A DNA stretch of 5,000 nt. Source: an uncultured beta proteobacterium. GTDB taxonomy: Bacteria; Pseudomonadota; Gammaproteobacteria; Burkholderiales; Burkholderiaceae. The position numbers and the translations under genes are program-made. The DNA is taken from positions 1-5,000 of the forward strand of contig CAIMPQ010000183.1 in NCBI GenBank assembly GCA_903843315.1. The letters run 5' to 3'. Below the pieces are notes generated by a model. It was not told the DNA's origin and made no database searches. It saw nothing but the letters and a program-made list of their open reading frames with translations. Shown here piece after piece: positions 1-5,000 of the stretch. Position 1 is the stretch's first letter; each line of letters opens with the position of its first letter.

Positions 1-44
1 AAGAGCAAATAGCCATCCTGAAAAAATCTGGGATCTTGGCTTAA
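1..44 (+). CDS. 3' tail of an upstream gene, possibly a CaiB/BaiF-type CoA transferase
   Basis: The reading frame beginning at base 3 is open and ends with TAA at 42-44; its last residues read EQIAILKKSGILA. The TAA shares its final A with the ATG of the next gene (TAATG, 42-46), a junction typical of co-translated genes, which supports this frame as the true end of an upstream gene. The ending has the pattern of the extreme C-terminus of CaiB/BaiF family CoA transferases, which often finish with E-I-A-x-L-(K/R)-x-x-G-(A/V)-I. Thirteen residues are far too few to prove this. The frame starting at base 1 stops at 10-12, and the frame starting at base 2 runs open into the next gene, so either could be the real context. 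That a gene ends here is fairly likely; its identity is a weak inference. Confidence 0.4.
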   Translation, partial: EQIAILKKSGILA

Positions 45-547
45 TGGATCCATTCTTTGAGCATTTTTTTGGCTGGTTTGGTATGCCATCCATTGGCTTA
101 CCTGCGGTATTTGTTAGTGCATTTGTATCGGCCACATTACTTCCGGTGGGTTCGGAGCCAATTCTATTCGGCTATATCACTATCAATCCGCACCTTTATT
201 GGATTGCAATCTTTGTTGCAACTGTAGGTAATACCCTGGGAGGTATGCTCGATTGGTGGCTGGGGTTTGTGGCTAGCAAAGGAATTAAGTCTTTAGAGAT
301 AAAGACTAAGGGCCGTCTGCATAAGTGGTTAGAAGCGTGGGGCCCAAAGATACTGCTTCTCTCTTGGTTACCTGGATTTGGTGATCCTCTTTGTGTTGCA
401 GCGGGCTGGCTGCGATTAGCCTGGCTGCCTTGTATGGTGTATATGTTCTTTGGAAAATTACTGCGCTATCTCACTATGACTTGGTTGCTTACCCTTGTCC
501 CTGATAGCGTATGGCACCAATTGGGACATTGGCTACACATTATTTAA
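44..547 (+). CDS. yqaA: YqaA-type inner-membrane protein of the DedA/SNARE-associated superfamily
   Basis: This is a 167-residue integral membrane protein of the YqaA group (COG1238), distantly related to DedA proteins. Hydrophobic segments lie at about residues 15-45, 49-76, 102-128 and 130-152, the first and third probably partly re-entrant. Family hallmarks are SATLLPVGSEPIL at 29-41, GNTLGG followed by WWLG at 62-74, and the WLPGFGDPLC and AAGWLRL block at 108-125, which correspond to SATLLPGNSE, GNSLGG and the GDLLC/AGWMR region of E. coli YqaA. It is somewhat longer than the roughly 140-residue E. coli protein because of a longer hydrophilic N-terminal lead and a tail. DedA relatives are linked to lipid scrambling and membrane homeostasis; the exact role of YqaA is not established. 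The chosen ATG overlaps the preceding stop and has only a weak GGGA about 10 nt upstream. The frame is open to the window edge, so an earlier start cannot be excluded, although residue 1 already precedes the conserved region. It is convergent with livF. Confidence 0.85.
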   Translation: MDPFFEHFFGWFGMPSIGLPAVFVSAFVSATLLPVGSEPILFGYITINPHLYWIAIFVATVGNTLGGMLDWWLGFVASKGIKSLEIKTKGRLHKWLEAWGPKILLLSWLPGFGDPLCVAAGWLRLAWLPCMVYMFFGKLLRYLTMTWLLTLVPDSVWHQLGHWLHII

Positions 548-565
548 AGCTATGACTGCTTTAAA
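543..565. terminator. Inverted repeat spanning both convergent stop codons; weak bidirectional terminator candidate
   Basis: TTTAAAGC at 543-550 and GCTTTAAA at 558-565 are perfect reverse complements separated by a 7-nt loop (TATGACT). The left arm contains the TAA of the yqaA-like gene (545-547) and the right arm contains the complement of the livF TAA (561-563). A hairpin here would sit at the 3' end of either transcript. Only two of the eight pairs are G-C, and no T-run follows on either strand beyond the stem's own T residues, so termination strength is doubtful. The inverted repeat is certain; a terminator role is inference. Confidence 0.35.
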
Positions 566-1265
566 CCGCGCAATACTTCTGTTGTATCTCGTCGTTATTT
601 AGGAGATTTTGAGCGGTGTCATGAAAGACAATCTCCCCTTGATCCAAAATATAAGCACGGTCTGAAATCCTTAATGCTTGTTGCACGTTTTGCTCAACTA
701 GCAGAATGGTGAGGCCCTGTTCTTTAAGTTTGGCAAAGAGCTCAAACATTTCTTCTACGAGAACCGGCATGATGCCTTCAGATGGTTCATCTAATAGGAT
801 GACTTTGGGTTTACCAATCATCGCTCTGGCGATCGCCAGCATTTGCTGTTCACCGCCGGACATTGAAGTGCCATCTTGATCAAGACGCTCTTTGAGTCTA
901 GGAAAGGTTTCGGCAATTTCATCAACTAAGGCATGCATATCACCGCGATTTTTCTGGGCAATCACTCCAAGCTCTAGATTCTCTTTGACGGTTAATCCTG
1001 GGACGATGCGGCGATCTTCAGGTACATAGGCAAGTCCTAAGTGAAAGCGCTCATGGGCAGGTAAGTCTAAAAATGAAGTGCCATCAATAGACGCTTTACC
1101 TTGACGTTTGGATAAGAGGCCCATTAGCGTACGCAGGGTTGTGGTCTTGCCAGCACCATTGCGACCCATTAAGGTAACGATCTCGCCTTTATTCACATGT
1201 AGTGAAACCCCTTGTAGCACGTGACTCCGGTCATACCAGGCGTTTAAATTTTCAAGTTGCAACAT
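561..1265 (-). CDS. livF: LivF-type ATPase of a branched-chain amino acid/amide (HAAT) ABC importer
   Basis: This 234-residue cytoplasmic ATP-binding subunit is full length for LivF. The Walker A motif GRNGAGKTT is at 34-42, the diverged Q-loop region VPEDRRIVPGLTV at 81-93, the ABC signature MSGGEQQ at 135-141, Walker B VILLDEP at 155-161, and the segment LLVEQN at 188-193. Residue 192 is Gln where most ABC ATPases have the switch His; this is normal for LivF, so it is not a defect. It is expected to pair with LivG beneath the LivH/LivM channel. The ATG (1263-1265) is supported by AAAGG (complement of 1272-1276) at a 6-nt spacing. It is the last gene of the operon, 13 bp after livG, and its stop is 13 bp from the stop of the convergent yqaA-like gene. 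UrtE-like ATPases are close relatives, but the neighbours do not suggest a urea operon. Confidence 0.93.
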   Translation of the reverse strand: MLQLENLNAWYDRSHVLQGVSLHVNKGEIVTLMGRNGAGKTTTLRTLMGLLSKRQGKASIDGTSFLDLPAHERFHLGLAYVPEDRRIVPGLTVKENLELGVIAQKNRGDMHALVDEIAETFPRLKERLDQDGTSMSGGEQQMLAIARAMIGKPKVILLDEPSEGIMPVLVEEMFELFAKLKEQGLTILLVEQNVQQALRISDRAYILDQGEIVFHDTAQNLLNNDEIQQKYCAV

Positions 1266-1278
1266 AGTGGGCCTTTAA

Positions 1279-2034
1279 TTAACCTTGACCCAAGTACACG
1301 CGACGTACTTCGGCATTATTTTGGATTTCTTCGGGAGTGCCTTCTGCCAAAAATTCCCCATGATGAAGAACGATGATGCGTTTACAAAGGCCCATGATGA
1401 GTTTCATCTTATGTTCGACCAAAATGACGGTACGTTCATTCGCTAAAGTTCGAATGAGATCCATCATCACTAGCGTTTCTTCAGGGGACATCCCCGCAGT
1501 GGGCTCATCTAGGAGTAGAAGACTAGGATTACAGGCTAAAGCCATAGCAATTTCTAAGGCGCGCTGTTGACCATGTGCCAAGTCACCAGTCTTCTTGTTG
1601 CGTAAATGCTCAAGATTGACGCGGCGGAGTAATTGATCGGCTAGCTCAATAGGCTCAGGATAACTCTGGGCGTTACGTAGAAAGTTATAGCGCGCAGTTT
1701 CCATTTGTGCGGCAACACGCACATTTTCATGAACACTCAGTTGCTTAAATACATTGGTAATTTGAAAGCTTTTCGAAATGCCAATGCGAGCAAACTCGTA
1801 TTGCTGCATCCCAGTGATATCTTTACCATTAAATAAGATTTCTCCGCTACTGGGAGGAAAGGCGCCACTTAAGACATTAAAGAAGGTACTTTTGCCTGCA
1901 CCGTTAGGGCCAATGATTGCAGTAAGTGTTCCTGGCATAAAGCTAGTAGATACATTTTGCAGGGCTTTGAATTTGCCAAAGCTCTTACTGATGTTGCGTG
2001 CCTCAAGAATAGGGGTTGTTGATGAGCTATGCAT
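1279..2034 (-). CDS. livG: LivG-type ATPase of a branched-chain amino acid/amide (HAAT) ABC importer
   Basis: This is a 251-residue ATPase of normal LivG length. Walker A GPNGAGKST is at 42-50, the Q-loop Gln at about 91 (KSFQITNVF), the family-style signature LAHGQQR at 152-158 in place of LSGGQ, Walker B LLLLDEPTAG at 172-181, and the switch His at 208 in LVEHKM. The C-terminal pattern, EGTPEEIQNN followed by RRVYLGQG, is the usual LivG/BCA_ABC_TP_C-type ending. It should form a heterodimer with LivF, supplying the site that has a canonical switch His. The start overlaps the livM stop by one base (TAATG on the minus strand), and an AGGA sits 9 nt upstream inside livM, so translation is probably coupled to livM. 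A first Met with the lead HSSSTTPIL before the conserved region is normal for these proteins. Confidence 0.94.
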   Translation of the reverse strand: MHSSSTTPILEARNISKSFGKFKALQNVSTSFMPGTLTAIIGPNGAGKSTFFNVLSGAFPPSSGEILFNGKDITGMQQYEFARIGISKSFQITNVFKQLSVHENVRVAAQMETARYNFLRNAQSYPEPIELADQLLRRVNLEHLRNKKTGDLAHGQQRALEIAMALACNPSLLLLDEPTAGMSPEETLVMMDLIRTLANERTVILVEHKMKLIMGLCKRIIVLHHGEFLAEGTPEEIQNNAEVRRVYLGQG

Positions 2035-2047
2035 TATTTCGAATCCT
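2032..2047 (-). promoter_or_regulatory. livM-livG start/stop overlap with internal ribosome binding site
   Basis: On the minus strand the livM stop and the livG start share one base in TAATG (complement of 2032-2036). AGGA (complement of 2044-2047), still within livM codons, lies 9 nt before the livG ATG. This arrangement fixes the livG start and points to re-initiation or coupled translation, giving matched amounts of permease and ATPase. The overlap and the AGGA are seen directly; coupling is inferred. Confidence 0.7.
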
Positions 2048-2993
2048 GCTGAATATGTAATTTACTCAGAATCGTTCCCCAGATGCCCTTAGGGAAGAAC
2101 AGCACAAAGAACATGAATACCAGGCCTATCACTGCCATCCAGTGTTTAGTGAAAGTGGTGACAACGTCTTCAAGGTAGAGCATGACAGCAGCACCAATAA
2201 AAGGCCCAAAAAATGTTCCCATACCACCCAAGATACTCATCATGACGGCTTGACCAGATTGCAAATAATGTAAGGAGTCGATTGGCACGATGGAAAGGTG
2301 GAGGGCACGGAGGGACCCTGCTAATCCACAAATTGCTGCTGATAGGACAAAGACTAAAAGCTTTGTTCTCGCAACATCAAAACCACAGGCTGCGGCACGC
2401 TTCTCATTTTCTCGAATGGCCTCCATTACCGCACCTAAGGGTGAATTTAAAATGCGGGAGATCAGCCAGATTGCGATCACAACAAAAAATAAGATGATGT
2501 AGTACTTCACAAGTGGATTTAAAAAATCGACTGGAATCCCGAAGATGTTGAAGGTATCTACCCGGACACCACGTAAACCATTCTCACCACCAGTAAGGCT
2601 TTCGGCTTTATAAAAACCGTAGTAAACAATTTGACCAAGCGCTAAGGTAACCATGGAGAAGTAGATACCGCGGGTACGGATTGCCAGAAAACCCATAATG
2701 AGTCCACCAATCGCTGCACCTACTATGCCAATCAGAATAGCGGCCGCCCAGGGCACACCGTAATGAACGATGGCGATGCCAGTGAAGTAGCTGCCAATAC
2801 CTAAGAAGGCTGCGTGACCAAAGGACAGGAGACCCATATAGCCAAACAAGAGATTGAAACCCATGGCAAATAAGCCGAAGATCAAGATGTTAATCGCCAA
2901 GGCCTCATACGGCATGATGAACGGAAATATTGCAAGGAAAAGCGTGCTTGCTAATACTCGGTGACGTGCAATTAGTTGGAAAAATGCGTTCAT
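2034..2993 (-). CDS. livM: LivM-type permease of a branched-chain amino acid/amide (HAAT) ABC importer
   Basis: This 319-residue inner-membrane permease is rich in hydrophobic helices. LivM family blocks appear in order: GYMGLLSFGHAAFLGIGSY at 51-69, RTRGIYFSMVTLALGQ at 106-121, TGGENGLRG at 134-142, the ATPase-contacting cytoplasmic loop AVMEAIRENEKRAAACGFD at 188-206 (the EAA-like coupling region), SILGGMGTFFGPFIGA at 253-268 and PKGIWG at 301-306 near the C-terminus. Approximate membrane segments are 13-28, 32-50, 55-76, 82-104, 110-127, 163-180, 211-228, 250-275 and 285-300. It pairs with LivH to form the translocation path. It begins 14 bp after livH; the nearest Shine-Dalgarno-like AAGG overlaps the livH stop at a rather long 12-nt spacing, so translation may rely on coupling with livH. 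It ends in a 1-bp overlap with livG. Confidence 0.93.
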   Translation of the reverse strand: MNAFFQLIARHRVLASTLFLAIFPFIMPYEALAINILIFGLFAMGFNLLFGYMGLLSFGHAAFLGIGSYFTGIAIVHYGVPWAAAILIGIVGAAIGGLIMGFLAIRTRGIYFSMVTLALGQIVYYGFYKAESLTGGENGLRGVRVDTFNIFGIPVDFLNPLVKYYIILFFVVIAIWLISRILNSPLGAVMEAIRENEKRAAACGFDVARTKLLVFVLSAAICGLAGSLRALHLSIVPIDSLHYLQSGQAVMMSILGGMGTFFGPFIGAAVMLYLEDVVTTFTKHWMAVIGLVFMFFVLFFPKGIWGTILSKLHIQQDSK

Positions 2994-3007
2994 AAATATT
3001 CTGAGCC

Positions 3008-3892
3008 TTAGCCCATCGCTCCCGCTTTACCAAATAAGCCTTGTGGACGAATCAATAAGACCACGGCCATTAATACAAAAATAGAAAGTTCAGCTAACTC
3101 GGGGAAGAAAAGAGAAGTCATACTGTAGACAACGCCAACCAAGAGCCCGGCTACCACTGCGCCAACTGGTGAGCCCATGCCACCCACAACAGTGACTACA
3201 AATGACTCAGCCAGGATAGGTATACCCATCTCCGGGTTTACAGAGCGAGTAGGTGCAGCAAGGATTCCGGATAGACCAGCAATGGCACAGCCAAGACCGA
3301 ATACGAGCAGCCAAACTTTAGCAATATCGATACCCAATACTTTGACGATTTCTTGATCAGCTGCACCGGCTTTAATAATGAGTCCATAGCGGGTTTTTTG
3401 AATAAAAAGCCAAACGCCAAAAATAATGACGGCAGTAGCGACAATCAGAAAGAGGCGATATTTTGGGAAATAGCCAATACCCACATTCATCGTTCCACCA
3501 AGGCCTGCAGGTGTCACTGAGGGGAGTCCCTCAATGCCGAAAGTCACGCGCATGACTTCAATCAAAACATATGACAGGCCAAAAGTGAGCAGTAGTGGGT
3601 AATCTAGGCCGCGACCATAAAGCGGCCTCACTAAGAAGCGCTCAGTAACTAAACCTAAACAGCCTGTTAAGACAGGCGTCAATATCAGGCTAAACCAAAA
3701 GTTTCCAGTGATACCTAAAAAGTACACCCCTAAAAATGCGCCCACCATAAAGAAGGCGCCATGGGCAAAGTTCACTACATTGAGCATGCCGAAAATAAGA
3801 CATAAGCCTAAGGCAAGGAGCGCATAAATGCTACCTAGGGCAATACCCGTTAGTAGCTGCATGCATAAAAGTTCGAATGAAAGACCGGTCAT
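3008..3892 (-). CDS. livH: LivH-type permease of a branched-chain amino acid/amide (HAAT) ABC importer
   Basis: This is a 294-residue inner-membrane permease of typical LivH length. The N-terminal block LLTGIALGSIYALLALGL at 13-30, followed by NVVNFAHGAF at 38-47, is the LivH hallmark and aligns with GSTYALIAIG and INFAHGE of E. coli LivH. Later features are TERFLVRPLYGR at 83-94, the coupling loop KTRYGLIIKAGAADQEIVKVLGID at about 166-189, VVGGMGSPVGAVVAGLLVG at 235-253 and the terminal RPQGLFG at 282-288. Membrane segments lie at roughly 12-35, 43-60, 65-84, 98-118, 146-164, 193-212, 226-256 and 268-282. It forms the membrane pore with LivM. Translation from the ATG at 3890-3892 has only a weak TGAG (complement of 3900-3903) 7 nt upstream. 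It follows the binding-protein gene after an 87-bp gap containing hairpins, including a probable partial terminator. Confidence 0.93.
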   Translation of the reverse strand: MTGLSFELLCMQLLTGIALGSIYALLALGLCLIFGMLNVVNFAHGAFFMVGAFLGVYFLGITGNFWFSLILTPVLTGCLGLVTERFLVRPLYGRGLDYPLLLTFGLSYVLIEVMRVTFGIEGLPSVTPAGLGGTMNVGIGYFPKYRLFLIVATAVIIFGVWLFIQKTRYGLIIKAGAADQEIVKVLGIDIAKVWLLVFGLGCAIAGLSGILAAPTRSVNPEMGIPILAESFVVTVVGGMGSPVGAVVAGLLVGVVYSMTSLFFPELAELSIFVLMAVVLLIRPQGLFGKAGAMG

Positions 3893-3904
3893 AAATGTAC
3901 TCAG

Positions 3905-3940
3905 AAAAACTCCCCGTGAGCAAGCAGGTTCAAGGGGAGT
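3905..3940 (-). terminator. Rho-independent terminator or attenuator between the binding-protein gene and livH
   Basis: On the minus strand ACTCCCC (complement of 3934-3940) pairs with GGGGAGT (complement of 3909-3915), a perfect 7-bp G/C-rich stem. After one mismatch the stem continues with a further 5 pairs (3917-3921 with 3928-3932, one a G-U type) around a 6-nt loop. A run of five T (complement of 3905-3909) follows directly, the last pair of the stem sharing its T. This is the layout of an intrinsic terminator oriented with the operon. Because livH has no obvious promoter of its own, partial read-through is the likely mode, making binding-protein mRNA more abundant than permease mRNA. 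Confidence 0.72.
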
Positions 3941-3943
3941 GAA

Positions 3944-3970
3944 TCAGGGTAAATCAAAGATCTACCCTGA
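3944..3970 (-). repeat. Perfect inverted repeat just downstream of the binding-protein stop codon
   Basis: TCAGGGTA at 3944-3951 and TACCCTGA at 3963-3970 are exact reverse complements with an 11-nt loop, starting 9 bases past the binding-protein stop codon (3980-3982). No T-run follows in the transcribed direction, so it is not a terminator by itself. With the terminator-like hairpin only three bases further on it could act as a 3' stabilising stem against exonuclease for the binding-protein mRNA. The repeat is seen directly; the role is inferred. Confidence 0.5.
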
Positions 3971-3979
3971 GATTTGGTA

Positions 3980-5000
3980 TTAGGCTTTGTGGCCTAGCTC
4001 TGCGCAACTGCGCATATTTTTCTCAGTAGTAGGTTCAATAGTCAGAATATTGAAGACATCGTATTTGTCTTTCATATTCTTCGATTTGGACTCGACAATA
4101 ATGACGGTTTGAACGGCTTGATGATCGCACTTTCGATAATACTCAGGACCTTTGTACCAATCGTATTTGAGGTTTTCCATGGCGCTTACTACCTTCATGG
4201 TTTCAGTGGATTTAGCAATCTTGATCGAGGCTAAGACACTCTTCACTCCGGCATAACCTAGTGCACCGTAATCGGACGGAACCGAACCGTTATACATTTT
4301 TCGGAAAGCATCATTAAATGTTTTGGCTGTTGGAATGCGATCTTCTAGACCCCAGTAATACGATGTCCCACCAATAATGCCTTCAAATGCTTCTGGACCA
4401 CCAGCAAGACGTGAGGTGTACAGCAAAACTGGTGTAACAATCTTCATACTGGATTTCAGGCCGAAGTCAGTACATTGTTTTGCAGCATTAACAAGGTCGC
4501 GGCCAAAGTTACAGAGCACCAAAATGTCTGGATTTAAGGCTTTGATTCTGGGTAAAAAAGCAGAGTAATCAGAAGCACCTAATGGATGGCGAATATCAGC
4601 TAGGGTGGTTGCACCCATTTCTTTACCTGCACGTTCAAAAGCGCGCACCATCTCGTGGCCATATGCATAGTCAGCAGTGAGGAACACAATCTTTTTACCA
4701 AAGCGGGGGATGGAATAACGAGCCACAGCGCCTGCAGTCATCGTTGGATTCAAAGCCTCGTGGAAGGTGTATACGCTCCAGTCTTTTGCTTCGTTAATGG
4801 CATCGGATTGGCTGATGGAATTAAAAAGCACTTTACGTTCTTTGCAAACTGCATTGATTGAAAGTTGGGTGGCAGCAGACAATGAGCCAACCACATAATT
4901 CACTTTATCTTTTTCAATTAACTCTAATGTACGGGTAGCTGCTTCACCCGGATTTAATTTGTCATCACGCACCAAGAGTTCGGCTTTGCGACCATTAAAT
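3980..5000 (-). CDS. Periplasmic substrate-binding protein of the HAAT ABC importer (Peripla_BP_6, LivK-like), 5' end beyond the window
   Basis: The frame is open from base 5000 to the TAA at 3980-3982, giving 339 visible codons. The signal peptide and about the first 50-60 residues lie outside the window. The visible start, FNGRKAELLVRDDKLNPGEA, is the N-lobe segment usually found after the first strand of such proteins. The fold order matches the type I periplasmic binding protein family: YVVGSLSAATQ at 35-45, LFNSISQSD at 58-66, KIVFLTADYAYGHEMV at 103-118, HPLGASDYSAFLPRIKALNPDILVL at about 138-162, GGTSYYWG at 210-217, DYGALGYAGV at 243-252 and a C-terminal RKCDHQAVQ at 289-297. It captures ligand in the periplasm and delivers it to LivHM. 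The amino-acid-binding serine/alanine/threonine loop of LivJ/LivK is not clearly kept, so I do not assign leucine specificity; amides, other amino acids or small organic acids are possible. An internal TTG at 4973-4975 could be mistaken for a start but encodes Leu. It is the first visible gene of the operon. Confidence 0.9.
   Translation of the reverse strand, partial: FNGRKAELLVRDDKLNPGEAATRTLELIEKDKVNYVVGSLSAATQLSINAVCKERKVLFNSISQSDAINEAKDWSVYTFHEALNPTMTAGAVARYSIPRFGKKIVFLTADYAYGHEMVRAFERAGKEMGATTLADIRHPLGASDYSAFLPRIKALNPDILVLCNFGRDLVNAAKQCTDFGLKSSMKIVTPVLLYTSRLAGGPEAFEGIIGGTSYYWGLEDRIPTAKTFNDAFRKMYNGSVPSDYGALGYAGVKSVLASIKIAKSTETMKVVSAMENLKYDWYKGPEYYRKCDHQAVQTVIIVESKSKNMKDKYDVFNILTIEPTTEKNMRSCAELGHKA

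Noticed and set aside
690..692. Missing switch histidine in LivF (Gln at residue 192), considered as a degenerate ATPase site.
   Set aside because: LivF proteins, including that of E. coli, normally have LVEQN at this place, and LivG here keeps the His. This is a family trait and not a lesion.
1778..2092. Plus-strand open frame of 104 codons, antisense to livG and the end of livM.
   Set aside because: It lies almost wholly opposite livG, which has every ABC ATPase motif in the right order. Its translation resembles no family I know and it reads as a shadow of the minus-strand gene.
2282..2502. Two overlapping plus-strand open frames of about 70 codons antisense to livM.
   Set aside because: They lie within the well-conserved livM sequence, overlap each other in different frames and show no recognisable protein features.
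3238..3444. Minus-strand 68-codon open frame inside livH in another frame.
   Set aside because: It is an alternative frame of livH; its hydrophobic look comes from the membrane-protein codons of the real gene.
3958..3963. AGATCT palindrome in the binding-protein/livH gap, considered as an operator site.
   Set aside because: A single 6-bp palindrome in the loop of a larger inverted repeat is expected by chance and has no second copy nearby.
3893..3979. Separate promoter for livH in the gap.
   Set aside because: The gap is filled by two hairpins and a T-run, and I could not find a convincing -35/-10 pair in the correct orientation.
4377..4861. Plus-strand open frames of 63 and 68 codons antisense to the binding-protein gene.
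   Set aside because: They are short, match no recognisable family, and lie opposite a gene with clear conserved blocks.
4973..4975. Possible start codon of the binding-protein gene (TTG on the minus strand) giving a 331-residue protein.
   Set aside because: The frame stays open to base 5000 and the upstream residues FNGRKAEL continue the conserved N-lobe segment. A protein starting here would also lack the signal peptide and first strand, so TTG is an internal Leu codon and the gene is cut by the window edge.

Overview
The window is an ordinary stretch of bacterial chromosome, packed with genes and dominated by one transport operon. Most of it (561 to 5000, minus strand) is a complete hydrophobic amino acid/amide (HAAT, Liv-type) ABC importer, except that the substrate-binding protein gene loses its 5' end at the right edge. 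Codon choice leans towards A/T. The protein sequences look betaproteobacterial, and a low-GC member of Burkholderiaceae such as Polynucleobacter is my best guess. That guess comes from general sequence character and not from a search.

Layout, left to right. Bases 1-44 (+) hold what looks like the last codons of an upstream gene, whose TAA overlaps the next ATG. Bases 44-547 (+) encode a YqaA-type (DedA/SNARE-associated superfamily) inner-membrane protein. It converges on the liv operon with only 13 bp between the two stop codons, and a perfect 8-bp inverted repeat spans both stops. The operon, read on the minus strand from right to left, is: substrate-binding protein (3980 to beyond 5000), livH permease (3008-3892), livM permease (2034-2993), livG ATPase (1279-2034) and livF ATPase (561-1265). 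The four membrane and ATPase genes are tightly packed, with spacings of 14 bp, a 1-bp TAATG overlap and 13 bp, so they are probably one transcript with coupled translation.

The only sizeable gap is 87 bp between the binding-protein gene and livH. It holds two consecutive hairpins, and the second is followed by a T-run in the direction of transcription. This looks like an intrinsic terminator that lets only some transcripts continue into livHMGF, which would give more periplasmic binding protein than membrane complex.

The genes work together as follows. The binding protein captures a small ligand in the periplasm, LivH and LivM form the channel, and LivG and LivF hydrolyse ATP to drive import. 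The ligand cannot be fixed from sequence: the binding-protein residues that align by eye with the amino-acid-binding loop of E. coli LivJ/LivK are not conserved. The operon promoter and the signal peptide of the binding protein lie beyond base 5000. I see no mobile element, CRISPR array, RNA gene or unknown multi-gene system here.
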